A stretch of DNA of 64,000 nt from Bin80 sp965261255. GTDB taxonomy: Bacteria > Bacteroidota > Rhodothermia > Rhodothermales > Bin80. Shown here in pieces: positions 20,546 through 28,863 of this stretch. The stretch is from assembly GCA_965261255.1 (NCBI GenBank), contig CBDHCQ010000004.1, positions 3,472,001-3,536,000 of the forward strand, given 5' to 3'. The notes below the pieces were generated by a model. The model worked only from the letters and a program-made list of their open reading frames with translations. It ran no database searches and was not told where the DNA came from. Within the stretch, counting starts at the first letter, position 1; every line of letters starts with the position of its first letter. A program made the translations under genes and the position numbers.

Positions 20546-21517
20546 ATGTCGTCCATTCCGATTCCCCACGAGATTACATTTGAGGGTGCGACGCGCCATA
20601 GGGTACTCATAATTGGTGCAGGCCCCGCAGGATACACCGCGGCGCTCTATGCAGCTCGAGCAAACCTTGCCCCGGTTGTCTATACGGGACTTGAGCCTGG
20701 AGGACAACTCACGACGACCACGGATGTGGAGAACTATCCGGGTTATGTGGATGGAGTCCTTGGGCCGGCCATGATGGAGGATTTTAGAGATCAGGCAGTT
20801 CGCTTTGGGGCCGAAGTGAAGTACGGCGAGGTAACTCATCTGGATCTTTCCCAGCGTCCAATGAAGGTTGTAGTCGATGACGAAATAGCGGTTCTTGCAG
20901 ATACCGTTATTGTCGCCACCGGCGCCTCAGCCCGTTATCTGGGTTTGGAAAACGAAAAACGCCTGCTGGGTCGCGGAGTATCTGCGTGTGCAACCTGTGA
21001 TGGTGCGTTTTTCCGGGGAGTAGAATTAGCCGTAGTCGGTGGGGGAGACACCGCAATGGAGGAATCGCTGTTCCTGACGCGCTTCGCGTCAAAGGTCTGG
21101 TTGATCCACCGGAGGGACGAGTTGCGGGCATCAAAGATCATGCAGCAGCGAGTGAAGGAGCATCCAAAGATCAAGATCATCTGGAATACCGTCGTAACAG
21201 ATGTACTGGGCGCAGATGAAGTAACAGGGGTTCGGCTCAGGAATGTTACAGATAGCTCCGAACAGGATCTGGCAGTCCGTGGATTCTTTGTGGCGATTGG
21301 GCATACACCGAACACGCAACTTTTCAGGTCCTGGCTTGATGTGGATGAGCAGGGATATATTGAGACGCGGCCAGGGTCAACCCAAACCAACATTCCCGGC
21401 GTATTTGCATGTGGGGATGCGCAGGACCATGTCTACCGGCAGGCGGTCACGGCAGCGGGGACCGGCTGCATGGCGGCAATAGACGCGGAACGATTCTTGG
21501 CAGCGAGGGCCGCGTGA
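20546..21517 (+). CDS. trxB: thioredoxin reductase
   Basis: The protein has 323 residues, normal for low-molecular-weight TrxB. The FAD dinucleotide motif GAGPAG is at 24-29, the redox pair CATC at 148-151 followed by DG, the NADPH site VVGGGDTAMEE at about 169-179, and a C-terminal FAD segment GVFACGDAQDHVYRQA. It uses NADPH to reduce thioredoxin. The ATG at 20546 was chosen because homology starts a few residues later; the 20-residue upstream extension looks spurious. It is convergent with the proline dehydrogenase gene, leaving a 4-base gap. Confidence 0.95.
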   Translation: MSSIPIPHEITFEGATRHRVLIIGAGPAGYTAALYAARANLAPVVYTGLEPGGQLTTTTDVENYPGYVDGVLGPAMMEDFRDQAVRFGAEVKYGEVTHLDLSQRPMKVVVDDEIAVLADTVIVATGASARYLGLENEKRLLGRGVSACATCDGAFFRGVELAVVGGGDTAMEESLFLTRFASKVWLIHRRDELRASKIMQQRVKEHPKIKIIWNTVVTDVLGADEVTGVRLRNVTDSSEQDLAVRGFFVAIGHTPNTQLFRSWLDVDEQGYIETRPGSTQTNIPGVFACGDAQDHVYRQAVTAAGTGCMAAIDAERFLAARAA

Positions 21518-21521
21518 CCTG

Positions 21522-22379
21522 TCAGGATCGCAGGAAATTGCGCAACAGGAAGGTGACGTTTTCGGGTCGTTCACGAAGCCGGCGGGCATAGTAAGGCAAC
21601 CACATTCGACCGTAAGGCACATAAACACGCATGTTGTACCCGTCACGGACGATACGCACCTGTGTTTTTGGGCGCAGACCGTAAAGCATCTGGAATTCAA
21701 ATCTTGATGCGTCAATGCTTTTTTCCAGGGCGTACGCTTTGGTGCTTTCAATGAGCCTGTCATCGTGAGTGGCTATGGCGGGGTAGTTGCCGTCTCGAAG
21801 CAGGATGTGCATACAGCGGATGAACTGTTTGCGGATTCTAGGCATGCGCTGCCAGGCAATCGTCGAGGGTTCACGGTATGCGCCCTTACAGAGACGCACG
21901 CGCGCGCCCAAGCGACACATACGCTTTACATCCTCTTCGGTACGTTTCAGGTACGCCTGAAGCACAATTCCCACATGAGCACGATACTCCGGCAGTACGG
22001 ATTCGAAAAGGCGAAGACTTGAGTCCAAAATTGAGCTCCCTTCCATGTCCAGGCGTACAAAGGCGTTCATTGCCCGGGCCTCATCCAGGAGGGTACATAG
22101 GTTATCGTAGCAAAAATCTTCATCAATCACCTGCCCGATCATGGACAGCTTGATAGAGATGTTACGCTCCAGTTGAGCCTCGGAGGCCAGCTTCTGCAAC
22201 AGGCGGATATACTCGTCACGACCCAACAGCGCCAGATCCCGGCGCGTTACGTGCTCACCCAGTAGGTCTACGGTTGTATGCAGTCCCTTGTCATGCAGCC
22301 CCCTTATTATAGGAATCGCACCGGAAAGCGTTTCCGAAGCTACAAAGCCGCGGGCGAGAAAGAATGGCAACCGTAACAT
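21522..22379 (-). CDS. proline dehydrogenase
   Basis: The protein has 285 residues and is the single-domain bacterial form. It oxidises L-proline to pyrroline-5-carboxylate with FAD, feeding electrons to quinones. Family signatures are the barrel strands LHTTVDLLGEHV, ISIKLSMIG and FVRLDMEGSS, the VRLCKGAY segment, and the substrate-binding end FEFQMLYGLRP...VYVPYGRMWLPYYARRL. The reading frame extends to a TTG at 22403, but the ATG at 22379 is the better start. No pyrroline-5-carboxylate dehydrogenase gene is nearby. A structured region with an opposing terminator lies between its start and the HAD gene. Confidence 0.9.
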   Translation of the reverse strand: MLRLPFFLARGFVASETLSGAIPIIRGLHDKGLHTTVDLLGEHVTRRDLALLGRDEYIRLLQKLASEAQLERNISIKLSMIGQVIDEDFCYDNLCTLLDEARAMNAFVRLDMEGSSILDSSLRLFESVLPEYRAHVGIVLQAYLKRTEEDVKRMCRLGARVRLCKGAYREPSTIAWQRMPRIRKQFIRCMHILLRDGNYPAIATHDDRLIESTKAYALEKSIDASRFEFQMLYGLRPKTQVRIVRDGYNMRVYVPYGRMWLPYYARRLRERPENVTFLLRNFLRS

Positions 22380-22399
22380 GGATATGCAATACAAATTGT

Positions 22400-22535
22400 G
22401 CAACGCACTTCAAACTCCCGACAACACATGCAACCTCCGGTAAAAACTCTCCGTAGGCTAGGCAGTCTTCCGGTGAGTGGAAGCTAGGGACAGGGCATCG
22501 CACGACATTCCTAGGTGTTTGCGGTGCCCTTTTTT
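22400..22535 (+). ncRNA. candidate small RNA ending in an orphan intrinsic terminator
   Basis: The 3' end is a textbook rightward terminator: GGGCATCGCA (22493-22502) pairs with TGCGGTGCCC (22520-22529, one G-U pair), followed by TTTTTT (22530-22535). Upstream, CTTCC/GGAAG with flanking CTAG repeats (about 22457-22487) forms another hairpin. Both flanking genes are on the minus strand, so no plus-strand protein gene uses this terminator. Read on the minus strand the hairpin is not followed by a U-tract, so it is not a terminator for the HAD gene, but it could be a structured leader of proline dehydrogenase. The 5' end is unknown. Confidence 0.45.
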
Positions 22536-22539
22536 GCGT

Positions 22540-23289
22540 CTATGCTTCAAAAATATTCCCGGCCCAATCGTTAGGCCAGGAAACAATTTCGGGAAGACTG
22601 TTTGGGTCAGTTATAACCAAATGTGCTCCTCGTTCAAGTAAGAGGGGTTCATGTGTATGAAGGTCCGTGTTTGGATGCACAACACCGATAGAGAGCATTC
22701 CTGCTGCACGCGCAGCGGTCACATCGTCTACAGAATCTCCGACGTAGACGGTTCTCTCTGCGGCGACCTGTATGCCGGCAGCATTAAGGCGTCCGAGAGC
22801 AAGTAGCAACGGAAAAGGGTCCGGTTTTTTACGATTTCCTTGTCGTTCCCGACCAATCATGAGCGGAAAAAATTCCCGCCAGCCCCATCGGTCAAGCGTC
22901 CAGTAGGCTTCAACCTCCGGCCGGCCGGTCACAATCCCGAGTATATGACCCAGTTTCTTGAGCTCTAGTAGGGTCTCGGTTTGGATAAAGGGGCGTTCTT
23001 CTGTGATAAAACCGTCCCAGTCCTCACCACGGTACCGGTGTTGAAATTCGGTTACTACGCGAGCAAAAGGGGTCTCCATACCAAAATCCCCGATAATGGA
23101 GTGTGTGAGTTCCCAGTCATCATTGAATCCTCCCCGATCCTTGTACCGCTGAATCATCTCCTGCTGAACTTCTCGGCCGGTGAAGTGATAGACCGTCTCC
23201 TCAATAGCGCGTCGATAGGATCCAGACACATCCACAAGGACACCGTCCATATCAAACAACATTACCGGTATTAGCGGAGTGACTGCCAT
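22540..23289 (-). CDS. HAD-superfamily phosphatase, subfamily IA
   Basis: The protein has 249 residues from the ATG at 23289 (the frame also has a TTG at 23313). Motif I is MLFDMDGVLVDVSGSY, with a cap domain after it, motif II is GIVTGRP, motif III the KKPDPFPLL lysine, and motif IV VYVGDSVDDVTAARAAG. The motif I extension VSGSYRRAI resembles the HAD-IA-hyp1 group, which has no settled substrate. It hydrolyses a small phosphorylated metabolite by inference only. It lies 40 bases downstream of rho in the same direction and may be co-transcribed. Confidence 0.85.
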   Translation of the reverse strand: MAVTPLIPVMLFDMDGVLVDVSGSYRRAIEETVYHFTGREVQQEMIQRYKDRGGFNDDWELTHSIIGDFGMETPFARVVTEFQHRYRGEDWDGFITEERPFIQTETLLELKKLGHILGIVTGRPEVEAYWTLDRWGWREFFPLMIGRERQGNRKKPDPFPLLLALGRLNAAGIQVAAERTVYVGDSVDDVTAARAAGMLSIGVVHPNTDLHTHEPLLLERGAHLVITDPNSLPEIVSWPNDWAGNIFEA

Positions 23290-23329
23290 CTGGTTAACTA
23301 TTGCAAGAGGCAATCGCCGGCAGTTGTTC

Positions 23330-24973
23330 TCAGGAGTTCATGGTAACCAGGAATTCGTCGTTGCTTCTGGTAGTGCGCATTCGGTCAAGCAGAAAATTCA
23401 TTGCTTGAATCGGATCCTGATCAGCCAGAAGTTTTCGAAGAATCCAGATACGGGCTAGCCGTGCACTCTGGATAAGCAACTCTTCCCGACGGGTGCCGCT
23501 CATAACTACATTTAGTGCAGGGAAGATACGACGATCTGCCATTTCCCGGTTCAGCACAAGCTCCATATTGCCCGTTCCTTTGAATTCTTCAAAAATCACA
23601 TCGTCCATGCGGCTTCCCGTATCGATCAGAGCAGTCCCGACGATAGTTAGTGAACCGCCTTCTTCGACATTGCGTGCTGCCCCAAAGAAGCGTTTGGGTC
23701 CTCGCAGTGCGGTGGCATCTAGCCCGCCAGAGAGTGTGCGTCCAGAATCCGGGCACACCGCATTGTGTGCACGGGCTAGGCGGGTGATTGAGTCCAGTAG
23801 AATCACCACATCCTGCTTCATTTCTACGAGGCGTTTGGCTTTCTCCAATACGATATTGGCCACCTCTACATGTCGAGACGGTTCCTGATCAAAGGTGGAT
23901 GCAAGCACTTCCCCTTTGACATGCCGCTCCATATCGGTCACTTCCTCTGGCCGCTCATCAACCAGAAGGATAATGAGATGGGCCTCTGGGTGGTTGGTGC
24001 TGATAGCGTTGGCGATTTTTTGTAGAAGAACGGTTTTACCGGTCTTAGGTTGGGCAACGATCAATCCACGCTGCCCTTTTCCGATAGGTGCGAAAAGATC
24101 AAGGATCCGCATAGACATGTCATGCGCACGGGTTTCCAGGCGAAGATGCTCGTCTGGATAGAGAGGAGTCAGGTACTCAAAGCTCGGGCGCTCGTCTATT
24201 GAGGCGGGATCGCAGGTGTTGATTTTCTTAACTTGAATGAGCGCAAAATACCGTTCACCATCCTTTGGCGGACGAACCTCGCCTTCAACAGTGTCTCCGA
24301 GCCGGAGGCCAAAGCGCTTAATCTGACTGGGTGACACGTAGATATCATCAGGGCTGGGCAAGTAATTGAAATCAGATGACCTGAGGAATCCGTACCCATC
24401 GGGCAGTATTTCAAGGACACCCGTTTTTTCGATCACGGTGTTCGGATCCAGTTTCTTGGTGTCGGGGCGAGGCGCATAGAGGGGGGAGTTCTCGGGTGCC
24501 CGTCGCCGTCGTGAGTCTCTTGGCCCCATTCGGGAATCACGCCTTCCGCGCCTTCCATGATGCTGTCTTCTTGAACGTCCTCCCTGGCGGGTACGCCTCG
24601 GAGGGCGGCCCTCAGGTTCGTGACGTGCCGGTTGCTTTGAGGGGGGCTCGTTGCTGGCAGGCGTAGCACGAATATGAGCCACGTCCTTATCTGCACGGCC
24701 ATCGTTCTCGGTACTGTAAACGCGAGAATCTTTTGATGGTGGGGTAGTTTGGGGACTTTTCATGTTATTTGAGGAGTTGGTAGCCGCTGGGCCGACAAGC
24801 CCAGTTTGTTGTTTTATGCGGGGACCTCGGCTAGCAGTCGTCCGGGTTTGATGTTCGAGGATAAACTCAATCAGATCTTTTTTGCGAAGGGCTGTCCACC
24901 CTCCAACGCCGAGCTGGCGGGCAATATCCTTTAGCTCAGGAAGTTTCTTTTGTGCTAATTCGGGAAGATTCAT
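23330..24973 (-). CDS. rho: transcription termination factor Rho with long basic insertion
   Basis: The protein has 547 residues against about 420 in E. coli. An N-terminal SAP-like domain (PELKDIARQLGVGGWTALRK) is followed by a 140-residue polar insertion, strongly Arg/Gly/Ser-rich at about 115-165 (PPRRTRQGGRSRRQHHGRR), then the cold-shock RNA-binding domain (TGVLEILPDGYGFLRS), Walker A GLIVAQPKTGKTVL, Walker B VVILLDSITRLARAHN and the R and Q loops. Rho is the hexameric RNA helicase that ends untranslated transcripts. Basic insertions are known in several Rho lineages and add RNA affinity or phase behaviour. About 245 bases of leader precede it without a gene. Confidence 0.96.
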   Translation of the reverse strand: MNLPELAQKKLPELKDIARQLGVGGWTALRKKDLIEFILEHQTRTTASRGPRIKQQTGLVGPAATNSSNNMKSPQTTPPSKDSRVYSTENDGRADKDVAHIRATPASNEPPSKQPARHEPEGRPPRRTRQGGRSRRQHHGRRGRRDSRMGPRDSRRRRAPENSPLYAPRPDTKKLDPNTVIEKTGVLEILPDGYGFLRSSDFNYLPSPDDIYVSPSQIKRFGLRLGDTVEGEVRPPKDGERYFALIQVKKINTCDPASIDERPSFEYLTPLYPDEHLRLETRAHDMSMRILDLFAPIGKGQRGLIVAQPKTGKTVLLQKIANAISTNHPEAHLIILLVDERPEEVTDMERHVKGEVLASTFDQEPSRHVEVANIVLEKAKRLVEMKQDVVILLDSITRLARAHNAVCPDSGRTLSGGLDATALRGPKRFFGAARNVEEGGSLTIVGTALIDTGSRMDDVIFEEFKGTGNMELVLNREMADRRIFPALNVVMSGTRREELLIQSARLARIWILRKLLADQDPIQAMNFLLDRMRTTRSNDEFLVTMNS

Positions 24974-25219
24974 TGAAACGGGCTTCGTTGAAATGCATAG
25001 GGTCGCGTTGGGCCAAGACCACAGGTTGGCTTCCGTATCACGGAAACCTCATGCAACGAGGTAAACAGACTGGAAAATGTGGACTACTAGAAGAACGGAG
25101 AAGCGTTGATGCCACTGTAGAAATCAAACGGGGGCACGGTGACCCAGGCTCCTGATTATACGACATTTGAGCGTCAGGGTTACCCGGGGCGCACGCAAGT
25201 TAAGCAAATTCGAGATAAT

Positions 25220-26470
25220 TCACAAGTGCACTGCGCCAAGGAATGCACCAGCGAGGAAGTGTGAACCGCAAACCAGAATAGAGTCCGGTTGGGTGACACG
25301 ACCAATGGCGAGTTCCCACATAGCGGACACAGATCCGGTACCGGCTACATCAATTTCATATTCTTTGAGCAGTCTAGCCAAATCGGACGCGGACACAGCA
25401 CGCTGGAGAGCAAGGTCACACGCGTACACCTTCAATGAATGTCCCCGCAATACACGCATGACACCGGCAAGTTCCTTGTCCTTCATGAGCGAGAGTAAAA
25501 GGTGGATGTTTCCATCGCGTGGCATGTAGTTAAGTGCAGCTGCGATACCTGCAGGATTATGGGCCACATCCAGGACCGCCAGCGGGTTTTGGTTGATTAC
25601 CTCCAGGCGGGCCCTGAGGCCGGAAAGCTCGCAAACCCGTTCAAGTCCATTGAGGATGACAGATGCGTCCTGGCTTGTTTCCGGGAAAAGAACTTCGGCA
25701 CTTCGGGCGGCCAGGAGAGCATTGCGAGTCTGGTGCTCACCGGCGAGGCTGTAAGTGTGCAGTTCGTATGTGCGCAAAGGCGTTCGTATGTAAGCGTCCG
25801 TCGCGATTCCCGGTTCAACCCAGGGGGCATTCAGACTGCTGGCCGCTTCGCGTACCACCTGTTGCGTAGCGGCCCGGCCTGTTGCTGCAATGACAGGTGT
25901 ATCGTCCTTGATTATTCCGGCTTTCTCACGCGCAATGGAGGTCAGCGAATCGCCGAGTACGTGTGTGTGATCCCGATCTATCTGAGATATCACAGAGAGC
26001 TTGGGTCTAAGGATGTTGGTTGCATCAAGTCGGCCTCCAAGCCCCGTTTCAACCACGGCGAGATCAATGGATGACTCAGCGAAGAATAGAAAGGCCAACG
26101 CGGTCAGCGCTTCAAAGAAGCTTGGTTGCAGACGGTCAAACAGAGGTCCGTAGCGATCCAGAGCACCCAGCATCCAGGTGTCCGAAACCGGCCTACCATT
26201 TAGCCGAATCCGTTCTGATAGATGAAGTAGGTGGGGAGAGGTGTATAGGCCAATACGGTACCCGGCTGACTGACCAATGGCAGCGATCATGCTGGCAATA
26301 GACCCCTTTCCATTTGTGCCGGCGATATGAACACTGGCAAAATCCCGCTCCGGGTGCCCCATGGCCGTAAGGAGGTGCCCAACTCCCCGCAGACCTGGTT
26401 TCATCGCTGCATTACCGAGTTCTGAGTATCGTGGAAGACTCAAAAGACGGTCGGCATAGTCTGCACTCAT
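25220..26470 (-). CDS. folC: bifunctional folylpolyglutamate / dihydrofolate synthase
   Basis: The protein has 416 residues. The P-loop HIAGTNGKGSIASM is at 48-61, with YTSPHLLHLSERIRLNG, the metal site TGLGGRLDATN and INQNPLAVLDVAHNPAG in the C-terminal Mur-ligase-like half. It adds glutamate to dihydropteroate and to folates using ATP. Its ATG overlaps the stop codon of porX by one base (TAATG on the minus strand), so translation of the two genes is probably coupled, although the pairing makes no obvious metabolic sense. Downstream is the rho leader. Confidence 0.93.
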   Translation of the reverse strand: MSADYADRLLSLPRYSELGNAAMKPGLRGVGHLLTAMGHPERDFASVHIAGTNGKGSIASMIAAIGQSAGYRIGLYTSPHLLHLSERIRLNGRPVSDTWMLGALDRYGPLFDRLQPSFFEALTALAFLFFAESSIDLAVVETGLGGRLDATNILRPKLSVISQIDRDHTHVLGDSLTSIAREKAGIIKDDTPVIAATGRAATQQVVREAASSLNAPWVEPGIATDAYIRTPLRTYELHTYSLAGEHQTRNALLAARSAEVLFPETSQDASVILNGLERVCELSGLRARLEVINQNPLAVLDVAHNPAGIAAALNYMPRDGNIHLLLSLMKDKELAGVMRVLRGHSLKVYACDLALQRAVSASDLARLLKEYEIDVAGTGSVSAMWELAIGRVTQPDSILVCGSHFLAGAFLGAVHL

Positions 26471-28044
26471 TACGCACTACGGGGCCGTAAGGTAATCACC
26501 GGAAGAATCATCTCCTCCAAGGATGCACCGCCATGTTGCATGGAATCGTTGTAGAGATTCCTGTAATGGTTGAAATTGGTAGGATAGACGAAGTAATAGT
26601 CTTCCTTGGCAATGATGTAGCAGTTGCCGGCTCTTGTGTTGGGTAAGCCATAGGTGTGTGCGTCCTGCACGACTATGGCGTGTTGAGGGTTTACCCGAAG
26701 ATTGCGCCCGTACTTGTAACGCAGCGCCGTGGATGTATCGCGGTCCCCACGCACTTTGGTCCCGTGCAGACTGCGCACAGCTCCGTGATCTGTCGTGATG
26801 ACAATTGTACAATTCTGGCGAGATAACGTCCGTAGGGATTGGTAGAGCCAGGAATGCTTGAACCAGGTTCTTGTCAGTGCTCGATAGGCCCGCTCATCCG
26901 GAGACAATTCCCGGATAACATCTGAATCTGACCGGCTGTGAGCAAGTATATCTACGAAATTGACCACGATGGCGTTCAGGTCGGCCTGTAGGTATTGATT
27001 CACATCTCGTGCGAAGGCACGACCGTCCTCTTTACCGATCAACTTCCGATAGCGCATGGTGAAATTGTTCAGATTCAGCCGTCTGAGGCAATCGGTCAGC
27101 AACGGTTCCTCATACTGGTTAAGGCTATGCTCATCTCCATTTTCACCCTGCCACATTTTGGGGTGACGACGGGCGATCTCTTGCGGCAGAAGGCCGCTGA
27201 AGATCGCGTTGCGTGCGTAGGGGGTGGCGGTCGGTAGGATACCGTAATGAAAATCGGTCTCGATAGAGAAGAGTGGGGACAGCAGCGATGAAAACTCCAG
27301 CCACTGGTCATAACGCATACAGTCAATAACGAGAAAAACCACGCGCTGATTTGCTTCCAGAAGCGGTTGAATCCAGTGCGGCACGATCTCATGTGAAAGC
27401 AACGGTCGATCAATATTCGTACGGGAACGACAGGCCGAGATCCATGTGGGATAAGCCTCTTCTATGTATCGGCCGAACCCTCGATTGGCTTCCCGAAATT
27501 GACCTGCTAGCACCTGGCGTGCGTCTTCGTCATTTTCCAGTTGACGGTCGTGATGAACGAGCTCCCGGTAGAGGCTAATCCATGCTGAGTGTCCGATGTG
27601 ATCGCCGAGTGCGGAGGAAATAGCGCCGAAGCGCTGCATGTAATCCTGGGACACCCGGGCGTTGCGCAGCGGTATGCTTTCTAGCAGCCGTTTAAGGGTA
27701 AGAAGAATTTGGCTGGGGTTGACGGGCTTGGTCAGGTAGTCGCTGATCTGTCCCCCTAGTGCCTCCTCCATGAGGCGCTCTTCTTCACTTTTGGTGACGA
27801 TGACCACAGGTACATCCGGGCGCTTCTGTTTTATGGCTGAGAGCGCTTCAAGTCCGCCCAATCCAGGCATCTGCTCGTCCAGGAGCACGACATCTACCAA
27901 ATCATCCTGGCTTACGGCTTCAATAGCATCAGCTCCATTAGTTACACACGTAACCCGGTATCCCCGGTTTTCGAGGAATAGGACATGGGAGCGAAGCAGG
28001 TCAATTTCATCATCTGCCCAAAGTATGTGGCCGACCGTTGACAT
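26470..28044 (-). CDS. porX: PorX-type response regulator with PglZ phosphodiesterase domain
   Basis: The protein has 524 residues. The receiver domain has the acidic pair Asp11-Asp12, phospho-acceptor Asp56 (VVLLDEQMPG), Thr84 and Lys107. After a helical linker, the PglZ/alkaline-phosphatase-fold domain has VIDCMRYDQW (Asp241), ILPTATPYARNAIFSG with the nucleophile-type threonine at 272 or 274, Asp365/His369 (VNFVDILAH) and Asp419-His420 (TTDHG), a two-zinc site. In Porphyromonas, PorX with sensor PorY controls type IX secretion and its PglZ domain cleaves oligonucleotides. The architecture and residues match, so the name is used. No por structural gene is in the window. Confidence 0.93.
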   Translation of the reverse strand: MSTVGHILWADDEIDLLRSHVLFLENRGYRVTCVTNGADAIEAVSQDDLVDVVLLDEQMPGLGGLEALSAIKQKRPDVPVVIVTKSEEERLMEEALGGQISDYLTKPVNPSQILLTLKRLLESIPLRNARVSQDYMQRFGAISSALGDHIGHSAWISLYRELVHHDRQLENDEDARQVLAGQFREANRGFGRYIEEAYPTWISACRSRTNIDRPLLSHEIVPHWIQPLLEANQRVVFLVIDCMRYDQWLEFSSLLSPLFSIETDFHYGILPTATPYARNAIFSGLLPQEIARRHPKMWQGENGDEHSLNQYEEPLLTDCLRRLNLNNFTMRYRKLIGKEDGRAFARDVNQYLQADLNAIVVNFVDILAHSRSDSDVIRELSPDERAYRALTRTWFKHSWLYQSLRTLSRQNCTIVITTDHGAVRSLHGTKVRGDRDTSTALRYKYGRNLRVNPQHAIVVQDAHTYGLPNTRAGNCYIIAKEDYYFVYPTNFNHYRNLYNDSMQHGGASLEEMILPVITLRPRSA

Positions 28045-28640
28045 CGTCTGATGCAGGTTTAGTGAGTCGTAGCCGTCGGTTCAGATAATGCGTTTGCCAA
28101 GATAATTGCACCGGATATACCATTTGTACGGTGTCATGTTCATACGGAGAGATATATATAGCACGGCAGGCTGCTTAGCCGAGCCTGATCACCGTGGAGC
28201 TGAATTCAACCTTCAACTATTCTGCCCGTTTGAAGAGATCAGGTCTGACGACCCGCCCCCATACGTTAACTCCTCCCGTATCTTTTATGAGATACTAAAT
28301 GAGGTGTTTTTTCGTGTATGTTGGTGGAATGGAAGACTGCCGGCTGGAGTTAATTGGGGGTTTTGTTTCGATTCTGTGAACTGAATACCCGCAAAGGCTT
28401 GACGCCCAGAAGTTTGAGCGCCCACTGTTGCGTGGGACAGATCGTCTCCATCTTGCCCACTTTATCTGAGGAATCTGTGCTGATTTTTCGGAACTACAAC
28501 CAGAAGGAAAAGGCCAGACATTTCGTCCATTACCTCGGCAAAACTCATGACTTTTTCTAACTCATTATCCCGTCAGGTTCGACTTTCTATTTCGCCTGGG
28601 GAGAGGGCATGGCAGGTTCCCCCACATACGTACGCTGCTG
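28045..28640 (+). other. gene-poor region upstream of the NYN locus
   Basis: Two plus-strand frames (28106-28384, 92 codons; 28354-28560, 68 codons) have no recognisable domain. The first contains protein-like runs such as NSSRIFYEILNEVFFRVCWW, so it could be a small unknown gene or a decayed one. I would not call either as a gene. Confidence 0.3.
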
Positions 28641-28654
28641 CAAAAAAACGGTCT

Positions 28655-28850
28655 GTTTTCGCCTAAACTGTGTTTGATCGTACCCAAGAACAATTTAGGC
28701 TATACCCCGTAGAGCCGCTGTCGCGCTAGTTTTTGCTAGACCGAGTCGCGAAACCCTATCAGTCGGGTTTCGTATATTGTTCTTGGCCGCCCGCTACTAC
28801 TACATTGGGCGGTTTACTAGGGGGCCTCCGCGGAGGCCTTTATTTTTTCT
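28655..28850 (+). ncRNA. structured leader or small RNA ahead of the NYN gene
   Basis: A string of inverted repeats: GCCTAAA (28660-28666) / TTTAGGC (28694-28700), CTAG/CTAG (about 28726-28739), CGAAACCC/GGGTTTCG (28748-28772), CCGCCC/GGGCGG (28787-28812) and the terminator stem at 28823. Such density of perfect stems in 190 bases, with no upstream plus-strand protein gene, suggests a folded RNA that ends at the terminator or controls entry into the NYN gene. No known RNA family was recognised and there are no tandem repeats. Confidence 0.4.
28823..28849 (+). terminator. strong intrinsic terminator just before the NYN gene
   Basis: GGCCTCCGCGGAGGCC (28823-28838) is a perfect 16-base palindrome followed by TTTATTTTTT. 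It ends 14 bases before the NYN start codon. The nearest gene to the left is on the opposite strand, so it must end a rightward non-coding transcript or attenuate the NYN gene. Confidence 0.8.
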
Positions 28851-28863
28851 GAAAACCACTTGC

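Noticed and set aside
22400..22535. Cobalamin, SAM or cyclic-di-GMP riboswitch on the minus strand before proline dehydrogenase
   Set aside because: None of the conserved core sequences of these classes is present.
28106..28560. Two small plus-strand frames before the NYN locus
   Set aside because: Protein-like in places but no family, start signal or conservation can be shown.
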